A DNA stretch of 64,000 bases from VXRD01 sp965242535 (GTDB lineage: Bacteria; Latescibacterota; UBA2968). Where the stretch lies: NCBI GenBank assembly GCA_965242535.1, contig OZ251458.1, positions 3,348,001 to 3,412,000 of the forward strand, given 5' to 3'. Shown here one piece after another: positions 44,026-53,689 of the stretch. Each line of letters starts with the position of its first letter. Within the stretch, counting starts at the first letter, position 1. Below the pieces are notes generated by a model. The model was not told the DNA's origin. It did no database searches and was given only the letters and a program-made list of their open reading frames with translations. Made by a program: the position numbers and the translations under genes.

Positions 44026-45750
44026 ATGTCCAAAGGCATTCGCAACTTCGTCATTTTCGCCATCGCCATGGCCGTCTCGTGGATGATCGGCGCGACTGTG
44101 CCGCCTACGTGGAGTGTGGAAAAGATGGCATTGGATGTCCACACAGACGACGCCGGCCGGTTGTATTACATCTACCGGGACAAGCCCGCGTATTTCGACG
44201 CGGTGCCCATGGCAGAGGCCCAACTCCATCCCGATAGAATACACGGATCGACCGAAACGCCGCCCATCAAAGAGGAATTTGTCTGGGAAATGCGCGATGG
44301 CGAGACCATGTATTCCAAGTACCTCGCCAAGCATCACTGGGGCTATTGGTCCCTGCTGCCGGCCGCGGTGGCCGTGATTTTGTGCTGGCTGACGCGGGAG
44401 CCGGTCACGGCCCTGTTGGGCGGCATTGTGTCGGGCGCGCTGATTTTGACGCGATACGACTTTACGGGCGAGGTCTTGATCCCCTCGTTATCCACCACGA
44501 ACGCGGCGAGCATCTTGGTGCTCTATTTGTGGCTCTTGGGCGGGTTGATGGGCATTTGGTCGCGCACGGGCGCGGCGCAGGCGTTTGCCGAATTTATGAC
44601 CGTGCATTTTGTTCGCGGCCCCAAAAGTGCCAAACTCGTCGCGTGGATGCTCGGCGTCATTTTCTTTCAGGGCGGCACCGTGAGCACGGTGTTGGTCGGC
44701 ACGACGGTGAAACCCCTCGCGGACAAGGAAAACATCAGCCACGAAGAACTGGCCTACATCGTCGATTCCACCGCGTCGCCCATCGCGTCTCAACTCGCGT
44801 TCAATGCCTGGCCCCTCTATGTCCAGGCGTTTATCTTTGTGTCGGGCGTCAGTTTCTTAGCGACGGAAGCGGACCGGATCGCGTTCTTTTTTCAGAGCGT
44901 GCCGTTCTGTTTTTACGCCATTTTTGCGGTGCTGGGCACGTTTTTGCTCAGCATTGAAAAGCCCCTGTTTTTGGGCAAGCAACTCAAGGAGGCCCTCATG
45001 CGCTCGCGGGAGACCGGGCAACTCGACGCGGACGATGCCGAACCTTTGAGCGCGAAGGAATTGCAGAGCAGCAATGTGCCCGAAGGCTACAAACCGCATG
45101 TGCTCGAATTTTTCTTGCCCTTGGGCGTGCTCATCGCCATCGCTATCGGGACGTTTATTGCCAGCGGAACCCCCAACGTGCAATGGGCGTTTGGGATCGC
45201 GCTCTTGTTGGCCGTGGGCATGGCCCTCGCCAAGGGCATGTCGCTCAAAGACATCGTGGCGGGCTTTCAAGATGGCCTCAAAGGCGTGGTGCTCGGCTCG
45301 GTGATTCTCCTGCTCGCCATCACCATTGGCGGCATCAGCAAAGAAACCGGCGGGGGCACGTTTTTGGTCGAGCAACTCGGCAGCAGCATTCCCTACTTCC
45401 TCCTCCCGGTCTTGCTCCAACTGCTGACGATGGTCATCGCCTTTTCCACTGGCACGAGTTGGGGGACGTACGCGGTGGCGTTCCCGCTGGCGATGCCGCT
45501 GGCTTGGGCCGTCGCCACGGCAAATGGCCTGTCGCATCCCGAACTGTTTATGACCCTGTGCTTTGCCACGGTCATCGACGGCAGCGTTTACGGCGACCAG
45601 TGTTCGCCCATCTCCGATACCACCGTGCTCAGTTCCATGTGTACGGGTTGCGACCTGATGGACCACGTCAAAACGCAAATCCCGCAAGCCTCTATCGCCG
45701 CTGGCCTCGCGGCGATTTGCTGGACCGCCATCGCCATCTTCACGGCCTAA
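44026..45750 (+). CDS. NhaC-family sodium/proton antiporter
   Basis: 574 residues, polytopic. A first membrane segment (NFVIFAIAMAVSWMIGATV) precedes a soluble segment of about 90 residues before the transporter core. The core has FQGGTVSTVLVGTTVKPLADK, IVDSTASPIASQLAFNAWPLY and GDQCSPISDTTVLSSMCTGC, signatures of the NhaC superfamily. Expected to exchange sodium for protons; some relatives carry amino acids or organic acids. GGAGGGATTGT precedes the ATG at 44026. Single-gene unit. Confidence 0.9.
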   Translation: MSKGIRNFVIFAIAMAVSWMIGATVPPTWSVEKMALDVHTDDAGRLYYIYRDKPAYFDAVPMAEAQLHPDRIHGSTETPPIKEEFVWEMRDGETMYSKYLAKHHWGYWSLLPAAVAVILCWLTREPVTALLGGIVSGALILTRYDFTGEVLIPSLSTTNAASILVLYLWLLGGLMGIWSRTGAAQAFAEFMTVHFVRGPKSAKLVAWMLGVIFFQGGTVSTVLVGTTVKPLADKENISHEELAYIVDSTASPIASQLAFNAWPLYVQAFIFVSGVSFLATEADRIAFFFQSVPFCFYAIFAVLGTFLLSIEKPLFLGKQLKEALMRSRETGQLDADDAEPLSAKELQSSNVPEGYKPHVLEFFLPLGVLIAIAIGTFIASGTPNVQWAFGIALLLAVGMALAKGMSLKDIVAGFQDGLKGVVLGSVILLLAITIGGISKETGGGTFLVEQLGSSIPYFLLPVLLQLLTMVIAFSTGTSWGTYAVAFPLAMPLAWAVATANGLSHPELFMTLCFATVIDGSVYGDQCSPISDTTVLSSMCTGCDLMDHVKTQIPQASIAAGLAAICWTAIAIFTA

Positions 45751-45790
45751 GCCCCCTCGGGCAGAACGACTTCGCATAGCCCCCGATTCT

Positions 45791-45836
45791 GCGATTGACG
45801 TGAACGGAACGCGCCATCCCCTTTCACGTCAATCGC
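45791..45836. terminator. Perfect 14-bp inverted repeat after the antiporter gene
   Basis: GCGATTGACGTGAA (45791-45804) and TTCACGTCAATCGC (45823-45836) with an 18-nt loop. There is no T run, so termination is possible but not proven; it could also be a mobile-element relic or protein site. Confidence 0.5.
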
Positions 45837-45868
45837 TTAACCCTTTAACCGGAAAGAGAGCTGTTATT

Positions 45869-46822
45869 ATGATATTGGAAAGCCTGCTGACGTTGGTGGA
45901 GACACTCCGAAAGCATGTTGACGATCATGGCGACGCACTCAGACAAAGTGAAGCATTGACTCGTTACGTGCTGATTGACCCCCTTCTGCGAGAACTGGGT
46001 TGGAACACCGAAGACCCGGATATGGTGAGACCCGAATTTAGGGTGAAAAATGCAAGCGATCTGTTCGAATTTGTGGATTATGCCCTTCACAATAATGGCA
46101 AACCCGTCATGATGCTGGAAGCCAAAAAGCTGGATACGAACCTGCGAGACGCGGTCGGTCAAGGCATTCAATACTGCATTGAGGAAGGAACCAAATACTT
46201 CTCTGTGACAGATGGCAGACGATGGGAAATCTACGAAACCTACAAACCTGTTCCCAGAGACGATAAGAAGATAATCTCATTCGACTTGAAAGATCCGGTT
46301 GCTGAAGTCTGCTTGAAAGCCCTGGCCCTGTGGAGGCCTAGTGTGATCTCAGGTCATGTTCAGGTGGGACAAACGCCTATCGTCGGTCTGACTGATGAGC
46401 CGCCAAGCACAGCCACAGCTCAGCCTATCCATGGAACGACCATTCAGGAACCGTCATCCGTTATAGATGGACAGGGATGGCAACCGCTATCAGAGTTGAA
46501 TCCCCAAGGCCGCTCAAAGCCAACTGAAATTTCTTTCCCCGACCGTTCAACTGTCCGTATCACCGCGTGGAAACATATCATGGTTAAGAGCGTGCATTGG
46601 CTCATAGACAACAACATCCTAAACACGAGCAACACTCCCATTCCGACACCAGGCGGTCAGAGCTGTTTGGTATCTACCACTGGCAAGGAACTTACTAGTC
46701 GTTCCGAAAAAAAAGGAGCCTTCTATTTTCAGGTACATAATAATGCCAAAAATATCGTCTTGCAAGTTAGGCAAATCATCCAACACGTCGGCCAAGACCC
46801 CGCCCAATTCAAAGTCCGCTAA
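45869..46822 (+). CDS. Orphan type I restriction HsdR N-terminal-like nuclease
   Basis: 317 residues. The N-terminal half (about 1-160) matches HSDR_N: LIDPLLRELGWNTEDPDMVR, EFRV, FVDYALHNNGKPVMMLEAKK (PD-ExK nuclease core) and GIQYCIEEGTKYFSVTDG. The motor part of HsdR is missing; instead a linker and a C-terminal domain (WKHIMVKSVHWLIDNN, CLVSTTGKEL) follow. No hsdM/hsdS is present. Base composition is more AT-rich than the flanks, consistent with transfer. Such solo proteins occur in defence and plasmid contexts; the role is not known. Confidence 0.8.
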   Translation: MILESLLTLVETLRKHVDDHGDALRQSEALTRYVLIDPLLRELGWNTEDPDMVRPEFRVKNASDLFEFVDYALHNNGKPVMMLEAKKLDTNLRDAVGQGIQYCIEEGTKYFSVTDGRRWEIYETYKPVPRDDKKIISFDLKDPVAEVCLKALALWRPSVISGHVQVGQTPIVGLTDEPPSTATAQPIHGTTIQEPSSVIDGQGWQPLSELNPQGRSKPTEISFPDRSTVRITAWKHIMVKSVHWLIDNNILNTSNTPIPTPGGQSCLVSTTGKELTSRSEKKGAFYFQVHNNAKNIVLQVRQIIQHVGQDPAQFKVR

Positions 46823-47002
46823 TGAGCAACAAAAAAAGCGAATCTATCAACCCACAGGTGGGCGATGCATGCGCCCCATTTGTCGTTGCAAGCAAGACGC
46901 TTACAAACACAACGCGGTATGGGAAGCACTTCGCCGCGGCGGTGTTGCGTTTGAGGGATTGATGGGAGAGGAAACGCAGATGGAAGGCGAGAGGAGGATA
47001 GT

Positions 47003-47209
47003 TTGAGGTACTTCAAGATTATTGTCGAGCGATATCCCGATGGTTATGTGGGCTATCCACTCGGATTGAAGGGCGTTGTCGTTGGACAGGGAGAGACTTT
47101 TGAAGAGGCATTGGCGGACGTAAAATCCGCTGTTCAGTTTCATATCGAAACATTTGGCACAGAGGCATTCGATGAAGGTTTCCCTATCATAGAGGCTTTT
47201 CTCGCTTAA
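47003..47209 (+). CDS. HicB-like antitoxin domain protein (orphan)
   Basis: 68 residues. IIVERYPDGYVGYPLGLKGV followed by GETFEEALADVKSAVQFHIE is the HicB/UPF0150 fold. It lacks the C-terminal DNA-binding extension of longer HicB proteins. TTG at 47003 is set by GAGGAGG ending 5 bases upstream. No HicA toxin is recognisable next to it. AT-rich like the HsdR-N gene. Confidence 0.75.
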   Translation: MRYFKIIVERYPDGYVGYPLGLKGVVVGQGETFEEALADVKSAVQFHIETFGTEAFDEGFPIIEAFLA

Positions 47210-47288
47210 CCTCACAGCAGGCACTGCATTCCCAACATCTACTTGACCCACGCAATAACCCATTCCCAACCCGAAAGGAGAAAATCAA

Positions 47289-47381
47289 ATGTCGACTGGA
47301 ATGATGCTGTTTTTGACGTTTCTGGTGATCCTGTTCGCCATCGGTTTCATCGTCATCGCTTCAGAGCACAAATCGGACTGA
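47289..47381 (+). CDS. 30-residue single-pass membrane protein
   Basis: Starts MSTGMMLFLTFLVILFAIGF and continues VIASEHKSD. One hydrophobic helix of about 22 residues with a charged tail. AAAGGAG lies 8 bases before the ATG. It is followed, 107 bases later, by a strong terminator. Small membrane proteins of this type are easily missed; function unknown. Confidence 0.6.
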   Translation: MSTGMMLFLTFLVILFAIGFIVIASEHKSD

Positions 47382-47488
47382 AACGCCAGCGATGAATCGC
47401 CTTCCGCGCTGAACGCGACTTGCCCATTCGCGGCAACGGTCAGCGCGTTGTCCGTCTCTCGCAACATCGCCATTCCGCACGACAAAAA

Positions 47489-47527
47489 ACCGCAGGACGT
47501 GAGTACGTCCTGCGGTTCGCGTTTTTT
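47489..47527 (+). terminator. Strong intrinsic terminator
   Basis: ACCGCAGGACGT-GAGT-ACGTCCTGCGGT, a perfect 12-bp stem with tetraloop, then TCGCG and six T residues. A run of six A on the other side means it could also work on the minus strand. Confidence 0.88.
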
Positions 47528-47529
47528 CA

Positions 47530-47890
47530 TCATCCGCCCCATCCGCTATTTTTGTGACGTAGCCCGCCCGCTCCCTCTGGTTCAGCAACGAGAGTTCTAT
47601 CACATTTTTGAGTTGGGGCGATTTCTCAATTCTCGGGCGTCATAAGCGGTTATTTTTTGTTTCTCCTCATGCAAATCAAGGGTCTCGCTCCGAGCGGCTC
47701 TCTGAAAATCAATTTTGTAACCATCGCTTTTACAAACTATTACAGAGATGTGATAATACGATAGGGTTCGGCAAGGGGAGTACGGCATCCACGCTTTTTG
47801 TACGTGACATTTACGCGCTTTTTATCTATATATAGCAACGAAATGATGGCGGTTAAACGGCGTGTTGCAAGCTCTTTCACGGAGGATTTT
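47530..47890. other. AT-rich intergenic promoter region of the large TonB receptor gene
   Basis: No credible gene is seen. TTGTAC at about 47798 followed 17-18 nt later by TATCTATATATAG is a plausible promoter. GGAGGATTTT then precedes the receptor start. A second AT-rich stretch (ACAGAGATGTGATAATACG, about 47740) may be an alternative -10. Confidence 0.45.
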
Positions 47891-50728
47891 ATGCGTGCCT
47901 TGTGGTGCTTTTTGGTGGTTGTGTGGAGTGCGTGTTCGGTTGCGGCTCAGGATTTGGGCAGTTTGACGGGAAGAATCGGCGATGAGACCGGCGAGGCGTT
48001 GTTCGGCGCCAACATCGTGGTCAGAGGACCGGCCATCGAGAATAGGCGAGGCGCGATAACAGATGCACGGGGCCTTTACCGCATCGACTCGTTGCCGCCG
48101 GGAATTTACGAACTCACCATCAGTTATATCGGCTACGAAACGCGCACGGTGCCCGACGTGGAAATTCGGCCGGGCGAGCGCGCGACGCGAGATTTCATTT
48201 TGTCCGCGGTATCGCTGGTCGGGCAACAAGTCGTGGTGTCCGCATCGCGCAAACGCGAAAAAGCCCTAGACGCGCCTGCGTCAATTTCGATGATCGATGC
48301 GGCCGAAATCAGAGATCGGCAGGTGTTGTCGGTGACGGAACACGTCAAAGCCCTGCCCGGCGTGGATTATTCCCAGACCGGCATCTCGCAGGGCAATATG
48401 GTGGTTCGGGGGTTCAACAATGTGTTTTCCGGCGCGTTGCTCACGCTGGTCGATAACCGCATCGCCCGCATCCCGTCTTTGCGTTTCAACGCCTATCATC
48501 TCATCCCGGTGACCGGCGACGACATCGAGCGCATCGAGGTGGTCTTAGGGCCTGGATCCGCACTTTACGGCCCCAACAGCGCGCAAGGCGTGATGCACAT
48601 CATCACCCGGTCGCCCTTTGGGTCCGAGGGCAATACGATTTCCATATCGGGCGGCGAGCGCAGTTTGCGAAAAGTGTCGTTGCGCCACGCCAGCAGTTTT
48701 AACGACAAAGTGGGGATCAAATTTTCGGGCGGGTATTTTGCCGGTCGCGATTGGGAATACGAGGATCCCCAAGAAGTGGCGGCCCGCGGGTTTAATCCGC
48801 GCGATTACGACATCGAGCGCACCATTGGGGAATTTAGGCTCGACTTCCGTCCCACAGATGAGTTGACCCTGATCGGGTCCGCGGGTTATACGAGCGTGAG
48901 CAGCATTGAATTGACGGGATTGGGCGCGGGCCAAGCCAAAGATTGGACGTATAATTTTCTGCAAGGGCGGATGCTCTATCGCGGGTGGTTTGCCCAAATT
49001 TTTTACAACACGAGCGACGCGGGCGACACGAAATTGCTCCTAACCGACGATCAAATTGTGGATAAGTCGCACTTGATGGTCTTTCAACTGCAACACAGCG
49101 CGAGTTTGTGGCAGAAACAACACTTTGCTTATGGCGTGGATGTGTTGCGAACCCGCCCTCGGACAGAGGGCACGGTCAACGGCTTCAACGAAGACAGGGA
49201 TAATATCGACGAATACGGACTTTACTTGCAAAGCGAGACGAATCTGACCGATCAAATTGAGGTGGTGTTGGCCGGGCGCATCGACAAGCACAACCACATC
49301 GACAACCTGGTTTTTTCGCCCCGCGCCGCATTAGTGGTCAAACCCTCGGTGGAAAATACCCTGCGCTTCACGTACAACCGCGCCTTTGACACGCCCTCGG
49401 CCTCCAACTTGTTTTTGGATCGGGTCGGCATCAACGATGTTTATGGGCTCGGGGCACTCGGGCAGACCATCGATCTGCGCGCGCAGGGAACGGCTGGCGG
49501 GTTCACGTTTCGAAAAGGCGAAAATGGCTTGCCCATGTTTCGGTCGGCATTCGCGCCCGCGGCGGGGTTGTCGAAAGATCACTATTTTGCCATGCACGAT
49601 CCGCAGGCCACCAATTTGATGTGGGGGGTGGCGCGAAGGGCCATTTTAGCCGTGCTCGCGCCGCAACTCGAGCCGCTCGCAACGGGCATTTTCACAGAGC
49701 GACTCGGCCTCCCTCCCGAACAAGCCGCCGAAGTGGCCGCGCAACTGGTCGCCGATTTTCCCGGCATCATTCCAGAGACCCTGCCGGGCTTGCAAAACAG
49801 CGCTGCGACGCTGAATACGGAAACGCGCGCTTTCGATCCCGTAACCGATCTCGCCAACGCGGTTACGGATATCCAAAAAATCGAATCGACCATCACGGAA
49901 ACCTTTGAAGTGGGCTACAAGGGCATCGTCAAAAACAACCTGATTTTGGCGGCGGATGTCTATCGCACCACGATCAAAAATTTCGTCGGCCCATTGCGGA
50001 TCGAAACGCCCAATGTGTTTCTCGAAGCCGGTTCTCTGACCGCGTCTCTCGAGGCGGGGTTGAACCAAATGCTCGCCGATCCCACCAATGCGAGCCTCGC
50101 CATCGCCGTGGGGCTTTTGGATCAACTCAATGAGCCGGCTTTGGGATTGGTCGGCAATGGCAATGGAACGGGGGTGGATGAGTTGACGCAGTTGTTCGTG
50201 TCCAATGCGGTGGGGATTCCCCTGGGCACCATCTCTGCTGAGCAGGCATCTGACCCGGCGGCGGTGATGGTGACGTACCGCAATTTTGGTCGCATCTCCC
50301 TCTACGGCGCGGATCTGTCCTTTGCGTATTATCCCAACGAGACTTGGACGTTTATGGGCAACTACTCCTATGTCAGCGAGGATCTGTTTCCCAATTTAGA
50401 CGATATTGGCGACGTTGCCCTCAACGCGCCCCGGCACAAGTTCAACATCGGCGCCGAGTACAAATTGCCCAACGCGCCGCTCACCCTCGGCGGGAAATTG
50501 CGCTATCGCGGCTCTTTCCCCATGAATTCGGGCGTGTATATGGGCCCTGTCGATTCCCATACCATCGTGGATTTGAACGCCTCGTACCAGTTGCCGCTTT
50601 CAAATGATCGCTTCAAACTCGTATTGAGCGCGGAAGCGAGCAATTTGTTGAACCAAAAATACCGATCCTTTGTCGGCGCGCCCCTAATTGGACGCATGCT
50701 TTCAGGCGGCCTGACGGTTCGGTTCTAA
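47891..50728 (+). CDS. TonB-dependent receptor with carboxypeptidase-regulatory domain
   Basis: 945 residues. Signal peptide LWCFLVVVWSACSVAAQ. The regulatory-like domain (LTGRIGDETGEALFGANIVV, about 22-105) is followed by a plug with ALPGVDYSQTGISQGNMVVR and IERIEVVLGPGSALYGPNSA. A long barrel has an extra-large extracellular insertion near residues 580-700 (AEVAAQLVADFPGIIPETLP...). It ends MLSGGLTVRF, the typical aromatic terminus. GGAGGATTTT precedes the ATG at 47891. No binding protein or transporter gene is adjacent, so the substrate is unknown. Confidence 0.92.
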   Translation: MRALWCFLVVVWSACSVAAQDLGSLTGRIGDETGEALFGANIVVRGPAIENRRGAITDARGLYRIDSLPPGIYELTISYIGYETRTVPDVEIRPGERATRDFILSAVSLVGQQVVVSASRKREKALDAPASISMIDAAEIRDRQVLSVTEHVKALPGVDYSQTGISQGNMVVRGFNNVFSGALLTLVDNRIARIPSLRFNAYHLIPVTGDDIERIEVVLGPGSALYGPNSAQGVMHIITRSPFGSEGNTISISGGERSLRKVSLRHASSFNDKVGIKFSGGYFAGRDWEYEDPQEVAARGFNPRDYDIERTIGEFRLDFRPTDELTLIGSAGYTSVSSIELTGLGAGQAKDWTYNFLQGRMLYRGWFAQIFYNTSDAGDTKLLLTDDQIVDKSHLMVFQLQHSASLWQKQHFAYGVDVLRTRPRTEGTVNGFNEDRDNIDEYGLYLQSETNLTDQIEVVLAGRIDKHNHIDNLVFSPRAALVVKPSVENTLRFTYNRAFDTPSASNLFLDRVGINDVYGLGALGQTIDLRAQGTAGGFTFRKGENGLPMFRSAFAPAAGLSKDHYFAMHDPQATNLMWGVARRAILAVLAPQLEPLATGIFTERLGLPPEQAAEVAAQLVADFPGIIPETLPGLQNSAATLNTETRAFDPVTDLANAVTDIQKIESTITETFEVGYKGIVKNNLILAADVYRTTIKNFVGPLRIETPNVFLEAGSLTASLEAGLNQMLADPTNASLAIAVGLLDQLNEPALGLVGNGNGTGVDELTQLFVSNAVGIPLGTISAEQASDPAAVMVTYRNFGRISLYGADLSFAYYPNETWTFMGNYSYVSEDLFPNLDDIGDVALNAPRHKFNIGAEYKLPNAPLTLGGKLRYRGSFPMNSGVYMGPVDSHTIVDLNASYQLPLSNDRFKLVLSAEASNLLNQKYRSFVGAPLIGRMLSGGLTVRF

Positions 50729-50748
50729 TCACGCCTCACATTTTGCAC

Positions 50749-50786
50749 AAAAAAAATCCGGGTCATTGCGACTCGGATTTTTTTTG
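50749..50786 (+). terminator. Intrinsic terminator after the TonB receptor
   Basis: ATCCGGGTC...GACTCGGAT stem with one mismatch and ATTGC loop, followed by eight T residues. Confidence 0.88.
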
Positions 50787-50792
50787 TCGGGA

Positions 50793-50925
50793 TATGAGGA
50801 CAGGCACGGGGGCCTGTCCCTACGACTGATGGGGTTCTGTCCCTTGACCGCGTTATGGGCTACGCCTGTGCGTCCATTCGTCTATTTGGATGGGCACGGG
50901 GTTTATCCCTACGGTTGATGGGGGA
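50793..50925. repeat. Two hairpin elements downstream of the TonB receptor
   Basis: GAGGACAGGCACGGGGGCCT with GTCCCTACG at about 50796-50825 and a diverged copy (TGGGCACGGGGTTTATCCCT, ACGGTTGATGGGG) at about 50890-50925. Confidence 0.75.
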
Positions 50926-50971
50926 TGAGCGGGCTGATCCCTGCCTTTCGCCTTTCATCGGCGCAATTCGT

Positions 50972-52336
50972 TTAACCTGCGATCCGCCTTGCATTTGCGG
51001 CTGCTTTCTCCCCATCGTAGATCTCTGTCTGAAACAGCTCGTCTTGAAATTCCAAGTACTGTGCTTTCGTCATCTCGGGCTCGTAATTTGCGAGCACGGC
51101 GTTGGCTTCTGCGGCGCGGTTGGCGAGCAGGTCAATCGCCATGGACGCGAGGGATTTTGCCGGTTCGACATATCCCATCTCGTGATCGGAAATACGCCAC
51201 TCGACGCTGTGGCCCGGCCCGGTCGCGCCCGATAGATAGGGATGGAGTGCGGGCATCAGGCAGGATATGTCGCCCATATCGGTCGATCCGGTTCTGTGCC
51301 CGACCGTACAAAATTCATCCTCGCCCAAAGACGCCTTGGCGTTGGTTTCAAAAATCGTCTGCAAATTCGCATTGTTTTTCAGCGGCATGTACCCCGGCAC
51401 GGTCTCGATTTCCACGGTCGCGCCGAGGGCCATCGCGCCTGCTCGCAGCGCGCGATCCACTTTTGCATTGGCGTCGAGAATCGCCTCTGCGGTGCGGCCG
51501 CGCACGTAGGTTTCCATCCGCACTTCTGCGGGGACCACATTGACCAAGTCGCCGCCCTTGGTGATGACGGGATGCACGCGAATGGCGTCGCCATCCCGAA
51601 ATGTTTCGCGCTGTGCGTTGATCGCACTGAGGGCGAGTTGCGCGGCATTGAGCGCGTTGACCCCTCGGTGTGGCGCGCCGCCTGCGTGTGCGGCCTTGCC
51701 GATGAACCGAATCATCTTTGCGACAAAGCCATTGGACGACGCGGAAACCGCGGCCTTGGTCATGGAGTCATCGCTGTGCGTGTGGATCATAAGCGCGATA
51801 TCGACATCGTCAAAATGCCCGTGCGCGATCAATTCGGGCTTGCCGCCCAAAAAGCGCAATTTCCCCTCTTTGACCAGATTCAACCGGTATTCGACTTCCA
51901 CAAATTCTTCTGCGGGCACGGCAAAAAACACGACTCTGCCCGCGAGATCGCCCGCCACGCGCGCATCCACCATGCCCATCATCGCGCCCATCAGCCCCGC
52001 GATCTGGGCGTTGTGCCCACACGCATGCGCCGCGCCCGTCTGCGGATCGGCTTGGGGATGGTCGGACACCAAGAGCGAATCGAGCTCGCCGATCAGCGCG
52101 ACCGTCGGCCCTGGCGCGCTACCTTCCAAAACGCCCTTCACGCCCGTGATCGCCAACCCCGTCTCGCGCAACACGCCAAATTCATCCATCGTCTGCGACA
52201 CCAATTCGGCGGTTTCAAATTCCTTGAACCCCAATTCGGGATTTGCCATAACGCGCTCGCCAATGCGACAAATCTGATCGCGCCGCCGATCTATCGCCTC
52301 GCAAACGCGCTTCTTGAGTTCGGCTTTTGAAGACAT
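50972..52336 (-). CDS. M20 family amidohydrolase (AbgB/peptidase-like)
   Basis: 454 residues. RVMANPELGFKEFETAELV, HACGHNAQIAGLMGA (metal ligands), FFAVPAEEFVEVEY, the dimerisation-domain region FIGKAAHAGGAPHRGVNALNA and GSTDMGDISCLMP show an M20D-type metalloamidohydrolase. AGGAATTTATGT spacing (GGAGG 8 bases upstream) supports the ATG at 52336. It would hydrolyse an N-acyl amino acid or related amide. A stand-alone gene upstream of nothing related; mraY lies 77 bp upstream on the same strand. Confidence 0.9.
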   Translation of the reverse strand: MSSKAELKKRVCEAIDRRRDQICRIGERVMANPELGFKEFETAELVSQTMDEFGVLRETGLAITGVKGVLEGSAPGPTVALIGELDSLLVSDHPQADPQTGAAHACGHNAQIAGLMGAMMGMVDARVAGDLAGRVVFFAVPAEEFVEVEYRLNLVKEGKLRFLGGKPELIAHGHFDDVDIALMIHTHSDDSMTKAAVSASSNGFVAKMIRFIGKAAHAGGAPHRGVNALNAAQLALSAINAQRETFRDGDAIRVHPVITKGGDLVNVVPAEVRMETYVRGRTAEAILDANAKVDRALRAGAMALGATVEIETVPGYMPLKNNANLQTIFETNAKASLGEDEFCTVGHRTGSTDMGDISCLMPALHPYLSGATGPGHSVEWRISDHEMGYVEPAKSLASMAIDLLANRAAEANAVLANYEPEMTKAQYLEFQDELFQTEIYDGEKAAANARRIAG

Positions 52337-52413
52337 AAATTCCTCCAAGGGAGCTCGTCGGCTATCCGCCCCCGCGCTGAGTGTTGGGGACTGGGTGGAC
52401 TGACCGCTGACCA

Positions 52414-53472
52414 CTATCTAATTTTCAACAACAACACCAACAAAATCGGCGTGACAACCGCCTGTAAAAGCGTGAACCTGACCAGCACTTGGGTATTTGA
52501 CCAGCCCCACTTTTGGCGGACGTGATCGTGCAGGGGATAGCGCACCTGCTTGAAAATGCCGATCTTGAAAAACCGCAGCAGCGCGACTTTCAAAAGCCCT
52601 GTGGCGCCGTTGACGAGCACCACCCCTGCGACCACGCCGATCAAAAGCGGATTGCCGCACGCCAAGACGAGCATGCCGAGCAACAGGCCCAAGGGGCGCG
52701 ACCCGGCATCGCCCATCAACACCGCACTCGGATTGGCGTTGTGCCACAAATAGCCCACGAGACACCCGGTCATGATGAAGGCCAACACGGCCCAATTGGC
52801 GGCCTCTTTGTAGTGCGGCACCAGCAAATACTCGGCGATGTCCCGATGCCCCACAATGCCGTACAGCGCGGTTCCCAAATACATAAATGCCAACGCGCAC
52901 AAACTGCCGGACAGGCCATCCACGCCGTCCGTGCAATTCGTCGCGTTGATCGTCATCCACAACAAGAGCGTGGCGATGGGTACGTAGATCCACAGCGGTA
53001 CAATGACCGGCGTCTTGATCAGCGGCAACCACACTTCGACGGGCGCCCATTGGCACACGACCAACGCGCCCAAAATCGAAATGCCCAAATCGAGCAGGCC
53101 CATGCGGTATTCGCCCCACCCGCCGCGGCTGCGGTCGTCGAGAAACCCCACCAGCATCGCCAAAAACAAGCAACCCAAAGCCTCGACATAGCGCGCGCTG
53201 ATCGGGACGAACAAAAACCCGACCACAATGGCGATGGAGATGAAAATAACGCCTGCGCCCACGGGCTTGCCCTCGCTTTGGGCCGCCCCAACCGCGTGAG
53301 CGCGGCCTCGGTCGCGCGGCAATTTGTGCCAGGACTTGGGCAACAGCCACCATGTGATCGCGCAGGCGAGTGCGGTACCTGCCCCCACCAAAAATAAGTA
53401 AGACGTGAACAGCCGAAACGGGCCATAGACATCCAAAAGTCGTTCACCCAGCCAGTAAAACACAGCGGACAC
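52414..53472 (-). CDS. mraY: Phospho-MurNAc-pentapeptide transferase MraY
   Basis: 352 residues, about ten membrane segments. GFLDDRSRGG (DD motif), INATNCTDGVDGLSGSL (NxxNxTDGxDGL), LMGDAGSRPLGLLLG and the MraY-type PLHDHVRQKWGW (His-rich signature) identify it rather than WecA. It makes lipid I at the cytoplasmic membrane. It is outside any dcw cluster; flanked by an amidohydrolase and an empty leader region. Some cytoplasmic loop sequence (HAVGAAQSEGKPVGAGVIF) is typical. Confidence 0.92.
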   Translation of the reverse strand: MSAVFYWLGERLLDVYGPFRLFTSYLFLVGAGTALACAITWWLLPKSWHKLPRDRGRAHAVGAAQSEGKPVGAGVIFISIAIVVGFLFVPISARYVEALGCLFLAMLVGFLDDRSRGGWGEYRMGLLDLGISILGALVVCQWAPVEVWLPLIKTPVIVPLWIYVPIATLLLWMTINATNCTDGVDGLSGSLCALAFMYLGTALYGIVGHRDIAEYLLVPHYKEAANWAVLAFIMTGCLVGYLWHNANPSAVLMGDAGSRPLGLLLGMLVLACGNPLLIGVVAGVVLVNGATGLLKVALLRFFKIGIFKQVRYPLHDHVRQKWGWSNTQVLVRFTLLQAVVTPILLVLLLKIR

Positions 53473-53654
53473 TCCCGTATAAATTTGAACCGAAATCCGT
53501 CAAAGCAATGTAAGCCCTCCCTCGCCAAAGGGCAAGCCCGAAGTCATAGCCAAATGTATTTGCCAAAAAGCGGCGAGATCGCCGACAATACGTGAATCGA
53601 CGGGCGGGCACGGGAGTTGCATTTCGCGTCTCGCTCTGGATTAAAAAAAAAACC

Positions 53655-53683
53655 TTGACGCAACAACGCGGCCTTTCTATTTT
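53655..53683 (+). promoter_or_regulatory. Sigma-70 type promoter of the HisI-GNAT leader
   Basis: TTGACG (53655-53660) and TATTTT (53678-53683) with 17-nt spacing. A start near 53690 gives a leader of about 200 nt ending in a terminator just before the gene. Confidence 0.65.
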
Positions 53684-53689
53684 TTGCCC

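Noticed and set aside
46822..46962. 46-codon frame between the HsdR-N and HicB genes as a possible HicA toxin
   Set aside because: It lacks the HicA GSH motif and basic strands, and has no good ribosome-binding site of its own.
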